The position numbers and the translations under genes were made by a program. The notes beneath the pieces are model-generated. The model was not told the origin of the DNA. It searched no databases and saw only the letters and a program-made list of their open reading frames with translations. DNA of 64,000 bases, from positions 62,001 through 126,000 of the forward strand of contig NZ_CP045920.1 in assembly GCF_009660225.1 (NCBI RefSeq), read 5' to 3'. Shown here in pieces: positions 29,057 to 38,461 of this stretch. The first letter of the stretch is position 1. The number at the start of each line of letters is the position of its first letter. This DNA comes from Pseudactinotalea sp. HY158 (GTDB lineage Bacteria; Actinomycetota; Actinomycetes; Actinomycetales; Beutenbergiaceae).

Positions 29057-30115
29057 ATGAACGCAGTCGTGCGAAAGTTCTCGCAGGACCGGAACCTCTC
29101 GGTGATCAGCGTGCTCACCCTGACGACCCTCATGGTGCTCATCGCCACGCTGGGCGGCCGGTTCCTCTCGGCCGGCAACCTCCAGTCGATGGGTACCCAG
29201 GTGGCCGAGTTCGGCCTGCTCGCACTGGCGATGGGCCTGGCGATGCTGCTCGGCGGGATCGACCTGTCGATCGTCTCGGCGGCGGTCCTGGCGGGGATCG
29301 TCGGCACGAAGTTCCTCGCGGGCGATGTCATCGCCATCACGCCGGGGAACGAGTCGATGGTCATGGTCCTCGGCGCGGTCGCGATGCTCGTGACCGGGAT
29401 GGCGTGCGGACTCCTCAACGGCCTCCTCATCGCCAAGGTCTCCGTGCCGCCCATCCTGGCGACGCTGGCGACGCTCATCTTCTTCGCCGGAGTGGGCATG
29501 GTGATCACCGACGGACAGAGCGTACCGGTGACGATCCCGGGCTTCGCCGAGCTGGGGGTCGCCACGGTGGCCACGGTCCCGGTGGTGTTCGTGGTCATGG
29601 CGCTCGTGTTCCTAGTCGTCGGCTTCATGCTCCGACGGACGCGGACCGGCCGACGGATCTATCTCTACGGCGAGAACAACGTCGCCCTGCGGTTCACGGG
29701 GGTTCGCAACGAGCGGCTCGTCATCATCACCTACGTGCTCATCGGCCTCATCGTCGGCGTTGCGGCGATGATCATGGTCTCGCGCGTCAACTCCGCGCGC
29801 GTCGGATTCGGCGAGTCCTATCTGCTGCAGGCGATCCTCGTCGTTGTCCTCGCCGGGTTCGACCCCTACGGTGGGCGCGGTCGGGTCGCGAGCCTCGTGC
29901 TGGGCCTCGTGTTGCTCCAATCGCTGCAGAGTGCGTTCACGATCCTCCGGTTCGACCCCTATATGAAGACCTTCATCTGGGGCGCCGCGCTGCTCCTGAT
30001 CATGGTGATCCACCACGTGCTCAACATCGGCTCGGGCCGGCGCAGTCGCGAGAAGGAGCCGGGCACACCGCCGATCGCCGGCCCGCAGCAGACGCTCGTG
30101 GACGCGGAGGCCTGA
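29057..30115 (+). CDS. Sugar ABC transporter permease 2 (LsrD type)
   Basis: ATG 29057 has TGGAGA at a 7-bp spacing and is preferred to the GTG at 29033 that overlaps the previous stop. The 352-residue membrane protein has the CUT2 motif MLLGGIDLSIVSAA and YLYGENNVALRFTGV. It is the second half of the permease heterodimer. Confidence 0.91.
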   Translation: MNAVVRKFSQDRNLSVISVLTLTTLMVLIATLGGRFLSAGNLQSMGTQVAEFGLLALAMGLAMLLGGIDLSIVSAAVLAGIVGTKFLAGDVIAITPGNESMVMVLGAVAMLVTGMACGLLNGLLIAKVSVPPILATLATLIFFAGVGMVITDGQSVPVTIPGFAELGVATVATVPVVFVVMALVFLVVGFMLRRTRTGRRIYLYGENNVALRFTGVRNERLVIITYVLIGLIVGVAAMIMVSRVNSARVGFGESYLLQAILVVVLAGFDPYGGRGRVASLVLGLVLLQSLQSAFTILRFDPYMKTFIWGAALLLIMVIHHVLNIGSGRRSREKEPGTPPIAGPQQTLVDAEA

Positions 30116-30116
30116 G

Positions 30117-30677
30117 ATGTCGGACTTCCAGACGGACGCGCGCACGGTCCTCGGCGAGCTCGGCGAGACGCTCGGCCGGATCGATGCCACCCGGATCGAC
30201 GCGCTCGTGGCTGCGCTCGAGCGTGCGGGTCGCGTCTTCGTGCTCGGGGTCGGCCGCGAGGGCCTCGCCGCGCGCGGATTCGCCATGCGGCTCATGCACC
30301 TGGGCTTCGACTGCCATTGGGGCTGGGACGACACGACGCCGAACGTCGCCGAGGGAGACACGTTCCTCCTCGTCAACGGTTCGGGCGCGATCGGCCACCT
30401 CGACTACGTGTTCGAGCAGGTGCGCGCGGCGGGCGCACAGACCCTCGTGGTCACCGGCGTGCCCGATGGGCGCACTCCGCGGGAGGCGGATCTGACGATC
30501 GCGATCCCGGCCACGGTCTACCGGGGCAGCGGCGACCTGGTGACCTCGATCCAACCGATGGGCAGCCTGTTCGAGCAGGCGACGGGGCTGATGTTCGACC
30601 TCATCGTGCTCCGGCTCGCCGAGTCGCGCGGCCTCGACTTCGATGCCCTGGCTGCCCGGCACCGCAACTTCGAGTAG
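30117..30677 (+). CDS. SIS-domain sugar-phosphate isomerase (6-phospho-3-hexuloisomerase type)
   Basis: The 186-residue SIS-domain protein has GRVFVLGVGREGLAARGFAMRLMHLG and LLVNGSGAIGHLDYV. These are the sugar-phosphate-binding loops of the HxlB/PHI family. HxlB interconverts 3-hexulose-6-phosphate and fructose-6-phosphate, but no HxlA synthase is present, so another ketose or aldose phosphate is more likely. The gene starts 1 bp after the permease 2 stop. Confidence 0.85.
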   Translation: MSDFQTDARTVLGELGETLGRIDATRIDALVAALERAGRVFVLGVGREGLAARGFAMRLMHLGFDCHWGWDDTTPNVAEGDTFLLVNGSGAIGHLDYVFEQVRAAGAQTLVVTGVPDGRTPREADLTIAIPATVYRGSGDLVTSIQPMGSLFEQATGLMFDLIVLRLAESRGLDFDALAARHRNFE

Positions 30678-30713
30678 CCCGAGCGGGCGACCATTTCCGA
30701 GCATGGAGTGACG

Positions 30714-32453
30714 ATGACGAAGATCCACAACGACCCGGCCACCTTCACCGAAGATGCCATGCGCGGATTCTGCATGGTCAACGAGCGATACGTCCGCGCA
30801 GTCCGCGGCGGAGTCGTCCGGCGCTCCCCCGGACCGGACGGAAAGGTCGCCGTTCTCGTCGGCGGCGGGACCGGACACTATCCCGCCTTCGCCGGCTGGG
30901 TCGGTCCCGGCTTCGCGGACGGCGCCGTGGTCGGCAACATCTTCAGCGCCCCGTCGGCCCAGTACGCGCAGTCGGTCGCTCGGGCCTCGGAGCGCGGAGG
31001 CGGGGTGATCTTCGCATACGGAAACCACGCGGGCGACGTCATGAATTTCGGGATGGCGACGCAGGCCCTCCTCGACGCGGGGGTCGACGCGCGTCAGGTC
31101 GTCGTGACGGATGACATCCACGCGGCGGGCACGGACGAGATCTCGCGCCGACGGGGGATCGCCGGGGACTTCACGGTCTTCAAGGTCCTAGGCGCGGCCG
31201 CCGAGACCGGTGCGCCGATCGACGAGGTCGAACGGCTCGGTAACCTGGCCAACAACCGCACCCGGACGGTGGGGATCGGATTGTCGGGCTGCACCATGCC
31301 TGGCAAGGCCGAGCCGCTCTTCACGGTCGAGGCAGGCACGATGGCGATCGGTCTCGGGCTCCACGGCGAACCCGGCATCACGACCGTCGAGCTCGGCACC
31401 GCCGCGGACATCGCCCACCACCTGGTCGAGCCCCTGCTCGCCGAGGATCCCGGTGACGATCGGCGGATCGCCGTCGTGCTCAACGGCTTGGGAACCACGA
31501 AGTACGAGGAGCTCTTCCTGCTCTGGGCGGAGATCGCCCCCCTGCTCACCGCGGCCGGTTACGACCTGGTCGAGCCTGAGGTGGGCGAGATCGTGACCAG
31601 CCTCGACATGGGCGGCGTCTCCCTCACGATCACCTGGCTGAACGATGAACTCGAACCGCTATGGCGCGCCGCCTGCGACACGCCCGCCTGGCGGCGCGGG
31701 ACAACGGTGGCATCGGCATCGGCCCAGACACCGACCCCGGCATCGGTCGAGGACGGCGCCGGGGCCGAGGAAGCCGCGGACGTGGTGGAGATCCCCGAGG
31801 CCACGGCCGCCTCCCTGGAGCATGCGCGCAGTGCGGTGCGCGCCGCCGAGAAGGCGCTCGCCGCGATCCTGGCGAACGAGGCCGAGCTGGGGCGGCTGGA
31901 CGCCGTCGCCGGTGACGGCGACCACGGCCGTGGCATGACGCGCGGGGTGAGCGCCGCGTGCGTCGGTGCTCGGGAGGCGGCCCGTGCCGGCGCCGGGCTC
32001 GGCACGACAATCGCGCGCGCGGGCGAGGCGTGGGCGGATGCAGCGGGCGGTACGTCCGGTGTGCTGTGGGGTTCGGCACTCGGAGCCGCGGGGCGGCGGC
32101 TCGGGGACGGCGATGTCGACCCGGCGAGGGTCGCCGCCGCGGTCGAGGAGTTCGTGGGAACCATCGGCGGGCTCGGCGGAGCCCGGGTGGGAGACAAGAC
32201 GATGCTCGATGCGATGGCTCCGTTCTCGGCCTCCCTCGGCGCCGAGATCGGCTCGGGACCGGGTGCAGCGGAGGCGGCGGTGCGCGCTGCCGAGGCCGCG
32301 GCTCAGGCGACGGCCGACCTCGAGCCGAGGATCGGCCGAGCCCGCCCCAACGCCGGCCGGAGCCGGGGGGCGCCCGATCCTGGCGCGGTCTCCTTCGCCC
32401 TCATCGCTCGTGCTGTGGTCGCCAGCCTCGCAGCAGAGGACGAACGGTGCTGA
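30714..32453 (+). CDS. Dihydroxyacetone/erythrulose-type kinase (DhaK-DhaL fusion)
   Basis: The 579-residue protein starts at ATG 30714 after GGAG; an in-frame GTG at 30708 overlaps that site. The N-terminal DhaK domain has GGGTGHYPAF (50-59) and the substrate-binding His217 in GLGLHGEPG. A Pro/Thr/Ala-rich linker precedes the DhaL ATP-binding domain with AVAGDGDHG. Single-chain ATP-dependent members phosphorylate dihydroxyacetone or L-/D-erythrulose. The presence of an RpiB-type isomerase, as in erythrulose pathways, makes a tetrulose an attractive substrate; this is inference. Confidence 0.88.
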   Translation: MTKIHNDPATFTEDAMRGFCMVNERYVRAVRGGVVRRSPGPDGKVAVLVGGGTGHYPAFAGWVGPGFADGAVVGNIFSAPSAQYAQSVARASERGGGVIFAYGNHAGDVMNFGMATQALLDAGVDARQVVVTDDIHAAGTDEISRRRGIAGDFTVFKVLGAAAETGAPIDEVERLGNLANNRTRTVGIGLSGCTMPGKAEPLFTVEAGTMAIGLGLHGEPGITTVELGTAADIAHHLVEPLLAEDPGDDRRIAVVLNGLGTTKYEELFLLWAEIAPLLTAAGYDLVEPEVGEIVTSLDMGGVSLTITWLNDELEPLWRAACDTPAWRRGTTVASASAQTPTPASVEDGAGAEEAADVVEIPEATAASLEHARSAVRAAEKALAAILANEAELGRLDAVAGDGDHGRGMTRGVSAACVGAREAARAGAGLGTTIARAGEAWADAAGGTSGVLWGSALGAAGRRLGDGDVDPARVAAAVEEFVGTIGGLGGARVGDKTMLDAMAPFSASLGAEIGSGPGAAEAAVRAAEAAAQATADLEPRIGRARPNAGRSRGAPDPGAVSFALIARAVVASLAAEDERC

Positions 32454-33559
32454 CCGATCCCGAACGTCTGTATGTGACGTACCGGCTCGGCTCCGCCGAC
32501 CTGTCCGGGACCATCGAGGCGATCAGGGTCGAGCAGACCATCGAGTTCCCGCATGATTTGGCGCAGGAGTGGATTCGGGAGACGCTCGTCGGCCGGGTCG
32601 AGGAAGTCGCCGGTGATCGGGTGACTTTCTCCTATGACCCGAGGATCCTCGAGGCCGACGGCGCAGTGACCCAGTTCCTCAACGTCGTCTGGGGCAACGT
32701 CTCGCTCATGGACGACGTTCGGGTGGTCTCGATCGAGCCGCCGCGGACGCTTCTCGACTCCCTGCCCGGGCCCCGCTTCGGGACCTCCGGGGTCCGCAGG
32801 CTCGTCGGCGCGGCCGAACGTCCACTCCTCATGACCGCACTCAAGCCGATGGGCATGCCGGCACATGAGCTCGCGGCTCATGCGGGCCTGCTAGCCGGTG
32901 CCGGCATCGACGTCATCAAAGACGACCATGGCCTGGCTGATCAGCCGTGGGCTCGCTGGCGCGAGCGGCTCGTCCGGTGCGCCGAGGCCGTTGCCGAAGC
33001 CAACGAGCGGACAGGTCGGTCGGCGCTCTATGCGCCGTCTCTCAACGTTCCGCTCGACCGCGTGGTCGACTGCGCCCACGCGGCGCGGGAGGCGGGCGCC
33101 GGTGCTCTGCTCGCACTTCCCGGACTCTCCTCCTTCGAGATGGTTCGTGTGCTGGCGAGCGATCCCTCGATCGGGCTGCCGGTCATCTCCCACCCCGCGG
33201 GCCTCGGCTCACTGACCGCACGGGGAGGCCACGGCTTCGAGCCGGGGCTGATCTACGGCCTGCTGAATCGGTTGTGCGGAGCGGACCTGTGCGTGTTCGT
33301 CAGCCATGGAGGCCGGTTCGGCCCGAGCGCGGCGGAATGCGAGCGGATCCGGGATGAGTGCCGCCGCCCGCTCGGGACAGTCGAGCCGTCGATGCCCGTG
33401 CCCGGCGGCGGCATGTCGATCGAGCGGGTGGGTGCTCTCTACGACACCTACGGCGCCGACGCCGTGTATCTGGTCGGTGGCGCGCTCCATCGCGGCGACC
33501 TACGAACGAATGCGAGTGCGCTGCGGGGTGCAGTCGAGCGCCTCGCGACGCAAGCCTGA
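32447..33559 (+). CDS. RuBisCO-like protein (form IV large subunit)
   Basis: The GTG at 32447 overlaps the kinase stop (GTGCTGA) and follows AGAGGA. The 370-residue protein lacks the roughly 470-residue length of true RuBisCO. It keeps Lys133 in LMTALKPMG (equivalent of RuBisCO Lys175, with the second Lys of KPK changed to Met). It also keeps Lys158-Asp159-Asp160 in the metal site, while the glutamate of KDDE is replaced by His161 (KDDHGL). Glycine-rich phosphate-binding loops (VSHGGRFG, PVPGGGMS) are present. Form IV proteins enolise, isomerise or decarboxylate sugar-phosphate-like keto acids, and do not fix CO2. The reaction here is unknown; see findings. Confidence 0.92.
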   Translation: MLTDPERLYVTYRLGSADLSGTIEAIRVEQTIEFPHDLAQEWIRETLVGRVEEVAGDRVTFSYDPRILEADGAVTQFLNVVWGNVSLMDDVRVVSIEPPRTLLDSLPGPRFGTSGVRRLVGAAERPLLMTALKPMGMPAHELAAHAGLLAGAGIDVIKDDHGLADQPWARWRERLVRCAEAVAEANERTGRSALYAPSLNVPLDRVVDCAHAAREAGAGALLALPGLSSFEMVRVLASDPSIGLPVISHPAGLGSLTARGGHGFEPGLIYGLLNRLCGADLCVFVSHGGRFGPSAAECERIRDECRRPLGTVEPSMPVPGGGMSIERVGALYDTYGADAVYLVGGALHRGDLRTNASALRGAVERLATQA

Positions 33560-33614
33560 CGCATCGACACGATCCACGAATCGATAGACCCTCAAGCGAT
33601 TGGACACGATCACC

Positions 33615-34073
33615 ATGACCTTCAGAATTGCCGTCGGCGCGGACAACGCCGGCTTCGAGTACAAGGAGGCCATCAAGCGAGACCTCCAGGGAGACGCACG
33701 CGTCGCCGTCGTCGTCGATGTGGGCGTCGGCGCCGCCGACGACGGCACGTACTACCCGAATGTCGCCATAGCGGCGGCAGAGAAGGTCGCTCGCGGCGAG
33801 GTCGACCGGGCGTTGCTGATCTGCGGCACCGGCATGGGGGTGGCAATCGCGGCGAACAAGGTGGCCGGGGTCCGGGCGGTGACGGCTCACGACTCCTACT
33901 CGGTGGAGCGGTCGGTCCTGTCCAACGACGCCCAGGTGCTGACCTTTGGTCAGCGGGTCATCGGCCTCGAGCTCGCCCGCCGGCTGGCATCCGAATGGCT
34001 CGCTTACCGCTTCGACGACACGTCGGCATCGGCTGAGAAGGTGGCGCGTATCCGCGACTACGAGACCTCCTAG
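33615..34073 (+). CDS. RpiB/LacAB-family sugar-phosphate isomerase (DerI-like)
   Basis: The 152-residue protein has the family's catalytic Cys70 in [16 protein letters not shown] and an N-terminal ADNAGFEYK, with Asn11 where many RpiB have His. RpiB enzymes interconvert ribose-5- and ribulose-5-phosphate; close relatives (LerI, DerI) act on erythrulose phosphates. The location right after the RuBisCO-like protein and a DHA-type kinase suggests that erythrulose-4-phosphate to erythrose-4-phosphate conversion is the exit to central metabolism. A TTG at 33600 is an alternative start. Confidence 0.88.
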   Translation: MTFRIAVGADNAGFEYKEAIKRDLQGDARVAVVVDVGVGAADDGTYYPNVAIAAAEKVARGEVDRALLICGTGMGVAIAANKVAGVRAVTAHDSYSVERSVLSNDAQVLTFGQRVIGLELARRLASEWLAYRFDDTSASAEKVARIRDYETS

Positions 34074-34450
34074 CCGGATCCACCGGCGCGTCGAGTCGCC
34101 GGTGACCGCCGGTCAGCCACCTGGGATGAGAGCCGCGCCGTCGGCACGTGCCTGGAGCGAACGGTGATGGGGCCCACGCGGCCGCCGCAGGGGCTCGTGC
34201 TGAGGTCCACCTTTCACTCTTGACCCGTTCACTGCCGGCCGCCGACCTGTGGCTGCTGAGTTCTGATGGCTGACCGAGGCGGTCACGATAGCGGTGGGCC
34301 GCACCCTGGGCGAGGTGTACCGTCCCTGCGCGAACGCGTCGAAGGGCCGATACCACGCGGGGTGCCGGCCCTTCGACGAAGGTGGGGTGGGCAGGCGTCG
34401 GGAGGTGCGTGGGATGCGGGTGGCCGGCAGCGCTCACGGGCCAGGAGCGA
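34074..34450. other. 377-bp convergent intergenic region
   Basis: Separates the sugar operon (plus) from the ABC exporter operon (minus). It contains the terminator hairpin at 34337-34378. No gene or other structure is supported. Confidence 0.6.
34337..34378. terminator. Bidirectional hairpin between convergent operons
   Basis: CGTCGAAGGGCCG and CGGCCCTTCGACG form a perfect 13-bp stem with a 16-base loop, lying between two converging operons. Confidence 0.75.
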
Positions 34451-36550
34451 TCAGCCCTCCTCGGACCCGGCCTGCGCCCCCTCGGCGGGCGCGCCGCTCG
34501 GCTCCGTTCCCGGGGCCCCCGCGGCGGCCGGCGGTGCGGCCGCTCCGACCGGTGCGAGGTCGGGATCGGCGTCGATGTCGACGGCCGCCCCGAGGAACTG
34601 GGTCATGTACAGGTCGTGGTACGGGCCGCGGGCCTCGAGGAGCTCGGTGTGGGTGCCCTTCTCAACGATCCGGCCGGACTCCATCATGAGGATGAGGTCC
34701 GCGTCGCGGATCGTCGAGAGCCGGTGGGCGATCACGAAGCTCGTGCGATCGGTGCGCAGGGCGTTCATGGCGTGCTGCACGAGCAGCTCGGTGCGGGTGT
34801 CCACGGAGCTCGTAGCCTCGTCGAGGATGAGCAGCGACGGATTCGCGATGAACGCCCGGGCGATCGTGAGCAGCTGCCGCTCGCCGGCGGAGACGGCGTC
34901 GCCGTCCTCGTCCACGACCGTGTCGTAGCCGTCCGGGAGCTGCCGAACGAAGCGGTCGACCATCGTGGCCCGGGCCGCCTCGACGATCTCCTCGTCCGTG
35001 GCGTCGAGCCGCCCGTAACGGATGTTCTCGGCGATCGTGCCCTCGAAGAGCACCGCGTCCTGGAGCACCATCCCGACCCGGGAGCGCACGGCGTGGCGGC
35101 TGAGCGCGGTGATGTCCACCCCGTCGAGCAGGATGCGGCCCGAGTTCAGCTCGTAGAAGCGCATGACGAGGTTGACCAGGGTGGTCTTCCCGGCGCCGGT
35201 GGGCCCCACGATCGCCACGGTCTGGCCGGGCTGCACCTCGAGGGAGAGGTCGTCGATGAGCGGCGTGTCCGGGTCGTAGGAGAACGAGACGTGCTCGAAC
35301 GCCACGTGCCCGTCGGTCCGGCGCGGCAGCTCGGCGGTGACGACCTCGGGAACCTGCTCCTCGGCGTCCAGAAGCTCGAAGGTGCGCTCGGCGGAGGCGA
35401 CGCCCGACTGGATCATCTGGGCGAGCCCGGCGATCTGCCCGAGCGGCTGGGAGAACTCCCGCGAATACTGGATGAACGCCGTCGCGTCGCCGAGGGTGAG
35501 GTGCCCCGAGGCCACCCGCAGCCCGCCGGCGACGGCGATGAGCACATACGTCAGGTACGACGTGAACTGCATGAGCGGCATCATCGAGCCGGAGAGGAAC
35601 TGGGCGCCGAACGAGGCCTTGAACAGCCGCTCGTTGCGCTCGTCGAACTCGGCGATCATCTCCCGGGAGCGCCCGAAGATCCGCACGAGCTCAAGCCCGG
35701 AGAAGGTCTCCTCGATGTGGCCGTTGAGGGAGCCGGTCTCCTTCCACTGGGCCTGGAAGCGCTTCTGGGAACGGGCGCCGACCGTGCCGGCGATGATCGC
35801 GCTGAGCGGCAGCGCCACGAGGGCCAGCAGCGCGAGCTGCCAGGACACGACGAACATCATGATCGCGATCCCGACGACCTGCAGCGCCGACTGGACGAGC
35901 TGACTGAAGCCCTGCTGCAACGCCTGCTGGATGTTGTCCACGTCGTTCGTCACGCGGCTCATCAGGTCGCCGCGCTGGCGGGTGTCGAAATAGGAGAGCG
36001 GCAGGTTGTTCAGCTTGGTCTCGATATCGGCCCGGAGCCTGTACACGATCCGCATGACCATGCGGTTGAGCAGGTAGCCGCTGGCCCACATGAGCACCGA
36101 GGCCACGATGTACAGCGAGAGCACGATGAGGATCTTCTCGCCGAGCAGGCCGAAGTCGATCCCCTGCCCGGGCACCACCCCGGACTTGCCGAGCATCTCG
36201 GCGTACTGGCCGTTCCCGCTCGCCTGCGCCTGCGCGATGAGCTCGTCCAGGCTCACGTCCGCGGGCAGCTTCGAGCCGATGAACCCGGAGAAGATGACGT
36301 CCATCGCCTGGCCGAGGATCCTCGGGGCGATGACCGTGAGCACCACGGAGACGACCACGAGCGCGATGACGAGGGAGAACAGCACCCGCTCCGGCCGGAT
36401 GAGGCCGGCGAGCCGCTTCGCGGAGGACCAGAAGTTCCGGGCCTTCCGGGGCGGCGGGCCCTCGCTGAAGATGTCGGTGTCGCCGCCCATGAACTCCTCC
36501 TCGGGCACCTCGTTCAGAGGGCCCTCGGCCGGCGCGTCCTCCCGGGTCAT
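34451..36550 (-). CDS. ABC exporter, fused permease-ATPase (second subunit)
   Basis: The 699-residue protein has six transmembrane helices and a C-terminal ABC domain with Walker A GPTGAGKT and LLILDEATSSVD. The signature is degenerate (AVSAGERQ instead of LSGGQ), while its partner has VSGGQRQ. Such asymmetry is common in heterodimeric exporters, where only one ATP site is fully active. The Ala/Pro-rich tail is low complexity. ATG 36550 overlaps the partner's stop (ATGA). Likely exports a drug or lipid; substrate unknown. Confidence 0.92.
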   Translation of the reverse strand: MTREDAPAEGPLNEVPEEEFMGGDTDIFSEGPPPRKARNFWSSAKRLAGLIRPERVLFSLVIALVVVSVVLTVIAPRILGQAMDVIFSGFIGSKLPADVSLDELIAQAQASGNGQYAEMLGKSGVVPGQGIDFGLLGEKILIVLSLYIVASVLMWASGYLLNRMVMRIVYRLRADIETKLNNLPLSYFDTRQRGDLMSRVTNDVDNIQQALQQGFSQLVQSALQVVGIAIMMFVVSWQLALLALVALPLSAIIAGTVGARSQKRFQAQWKETGSLNGHIEETFSGLELVRIFGRSREMIAEFDERNERLFKASFGAQFLSGSMMPLMQFTSYLTYVLIAVAGGLRVASGHLTLGDATAFIQYSREFSQPLGQIAGLAQMIQSGVASAERTFELLDAEEQVPEVVTAELPRRTDGHVAFEHVSFSYDPDTPLIDDLSLEVQPGQTVAIVGPTGAGKTTLVNLVMRFYELNSGRILLDGVDITALSRHAVRSRVGMVLQDAVLFEGTIAENIRYGRLDATDEEIVEAARATMVDRFVRQLPDGYDTVVDEDGDAVSAGERQLLTIARAFIANPSLLILDEATSSVDTRTELLVQHAMNALRTDRTSFVIAHRLSTIRDADLILMMESGRIVEKGTHTELLEARGPYHDLYMTQFLGAAVDIDADPDLAPVGAAAPPAAAGAPGTEPSGAPAEGAQAGSEEG

Positions 36551-38301
36551 CGGTCGGCTCCTTCGGTGCTGAGCTGGGACTCCACGATCTCGCGGTAGGT
36601 CTCGCTCGTGGTGAGCAGCTCGTCGTGGGTGCCGCGCGCGACGAGCACGCCCGCGTCGAGCACGAGGATCTGATCGGCGTCGCGGATCGTCGCCACGCGC
36701 TGGGCGACGATGATGACGGTCGCGTCCGTCGTCGCCTCCGCGAGCGCGGCGCGCAGCCGGGCGTCGGTGGCCACGTCGAGGGCCGAGAACGAGTCGTCGA
36801 ACAGGTACACCCGGGGCCGCGCGGCGAGCGCCCGGGCGATGCACAGCCGCTGGCGCTGCCCGCCGGAGACGTTCGTGCCGCCCTGGGACACCCCGGAATC
36901 GAGCCCGCCGGGGCGGTCCCGGACGAAGTCCTCGCCCTGGGCCACGCGCAGCGCCTCCCACAGCTCGGAGTCCGTGGCGTCCGTGCGGCCGAAGCGCAGG
37001 TTCGTGGCGATCGTGCCGGAGAACAGGTACGGCTTCTGCGGTACGACGGCGACCACGCCCGCGAGGTCCTCGGTCGTGAGCGCGGTGAGCGGGACCCCGC
37101 TGATGCGCACCTCGCCCGAGGCGGGGTCGAACATCCGCGAGGCCAACTGGAGCAGCGTCGTCTTCCCCGAGCCGGTCGAGCCGACGATCGCGGTCGTGTG
37201 GCCCGGTTCGGCCACGAAGCTCACGTCGTCGATCACCAGTCGTTCCGCCCCCGGGTAGCCGAAGGAGACGCCGGAGAACTCGACCCGACCGGACCCCTCG
37301 GCGGTGAGCTGGGCCGCGAGGTCGTCGGTGAGTCCGGAGGAGTCCATGGACGGCTCCGTCTCGAGCACCTCCTCGATGCGCTCGGCGCAGACGACCGCGC
37401 GCGGGATCATCATCGTCATGAACACGCCCATCATGACCGCCATGAGGATCTGCAGCAGGTACTGCAGGAACGCGGTGAGCGCCCCGACCTCCATCTGGCC
37501 GGCCTCCACCCGGTAGCCGCCGAACCACAGCACGGCGGCCGTGGCCACGTGCAGGACCATCATGATGATCGGGAACATGAGCACGAAGATGTTCCCCACG
37601 CGCACCGAGACGTTCGTCAGCGCCTCGTTGGCGTCGTCGTAGCGCTTGGTCTCGTGCGGTTCCCGCACGAACGCACGGACGACGCGGATCCCCATGATCT
37701 GTTCGCGCAGCACGCCGTTGATGCCGTCGATGCGGTGTTGCATCTGCCGGAAGAGCGGCATGAGGCGGCCCACGAGCAGACCGACGACGACGACGAGCAG
37801 CGGCACCGAGACCCACACGAGCCACGACAGGCCGACGTCCTCGCGCAGCGCCATGATGATGCCGCCGATGCACATGATCGGCGCGGTGACCATGAAGTTG
37901 AAGGTCATGAGCACGAGCATCTGCACCTGCTGCACGTCGTTCGTGCCGCGGGTGATGAGCGTGGCCGAGCCGAACCGGCCCAGGTCGAGGGCGGAGAGCC
38001 GGTCGACCTGGCGGTACACGCTGCGCCGGATGTCCCGCCCGAGCGCCATGGCCGTGCGGGCGCCGAAGTAGACGGCGAGCACGGCGCTCACGGCCTGGAC
38101 GAAGCAGACGAACAGCATCCAGACGCCCGTGGACCAGATGAAGTCGACGTCGCCGAGCGCGATGCCCCGGTCGATGATCTCGGCGTTGAGGCTCGGGAGC
38201 AGCAGTGCGGCGATCGTGGCGATGAGCTGGAAGAGGATGACCAGGAGCGCCCAGCCGCGATACGGCTTGAGGTGGCTCCAGGCCAGGTGCAGGAGTGACA
38301 C
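36547..38301 (-). CDS. ABC exporter, fused permease-ATPase (first subunit)
   Basis: About 584 residues from GTG 38301 (VSLLHLAWSHLKPYRG); the start is the weakest part of the call because the ribosome site is poor. It has six transmembrane helices and an ABC domain with GSTGSGKT, NVSGGQRQR and Walker B VYLFDDSFSALD. The glutamate after Walker B is replaced by Asp-Ser, so hydrolysis at this site may be weak. It pairs with the downstream subunit as a heterodimer. Confidence 0.91.
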   Translation of the reverse strand: MSLLHLAWSHLKPYRGWALLVILFQLIATIAALLLPSLNAEIIDRGIALGDVDFIWSTGVWMLFVCFVQAVSAVLAVYFGARTAMALGRDIRRSVYRQVDRLSALDLGRFGSATLITRGTNDVQQVQMLVLMTFNFMVTAPIMCIGGIIMALREDVGLSWLVWVSVPLLVVVVGLLVGRLMPLFRQMQHRIDGINGVLREQIMGIRVVRAFVREPHETKRYDDANEALTNVSVRVGNIFVLMFPIIMMVLHVATAAVLWFGGYRVEAGQMEVGALTAFLQYLLQILMAVMMGVFMTMMIPRAVVCAERIEEVLETEPSMDSSGLTDDLAAQLTAEGSGRVEFSGVSFGYPGAERLVIDDVSFVAEPGHTTAIVGSTGSGKTTLLQLASRMFDPASGEVRISGVPLTALTTEDLAGVVAVVPQKPYLFSGTIATNLRFGRTDATDSELWEALRVAQGEDFVRDRPGGLDSGVSQGGTNVSGGQRQRLCIARALAARPRVYLFDDSFSALDVATDARLRAALAEATTDATVIIVAQRVATIRDADQILVLDAGVLVARGTHDELLTTSETYREIVESQLSTEGADR

Positions 38302-38461
38302 GGTTTCATCCAATGGGGGCGATCGGCCCGGGGCGTCGGGAGGGGAGGCGTCGGGAGGGGAAGGTGTTTCGGGACGGAATGGCGTGATGGTGCGACGGTC
38401 TATTGTTCGGGCTTCGCCGCCGCGGCGCAATCCATATTTCGGATGAGGCGCCGGCGCGCGC

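Noticed and set aside
25318-30115. Autoinducer-2 (Lsr) uptake system
   Set aside because: The transporter resembles LsrACDB, but LsrK, LsrF and LsrG are missing and the other genes are sugar kinases, isomerases and a RuBisCO-like protein.
32447-33559. True RuBisCO and carbon fixation
   Set aside because: Length, loss of the second loop lysine and KDDH metal site mark a form IV protein; no phosphoribulokinase or small subunit is nearby.
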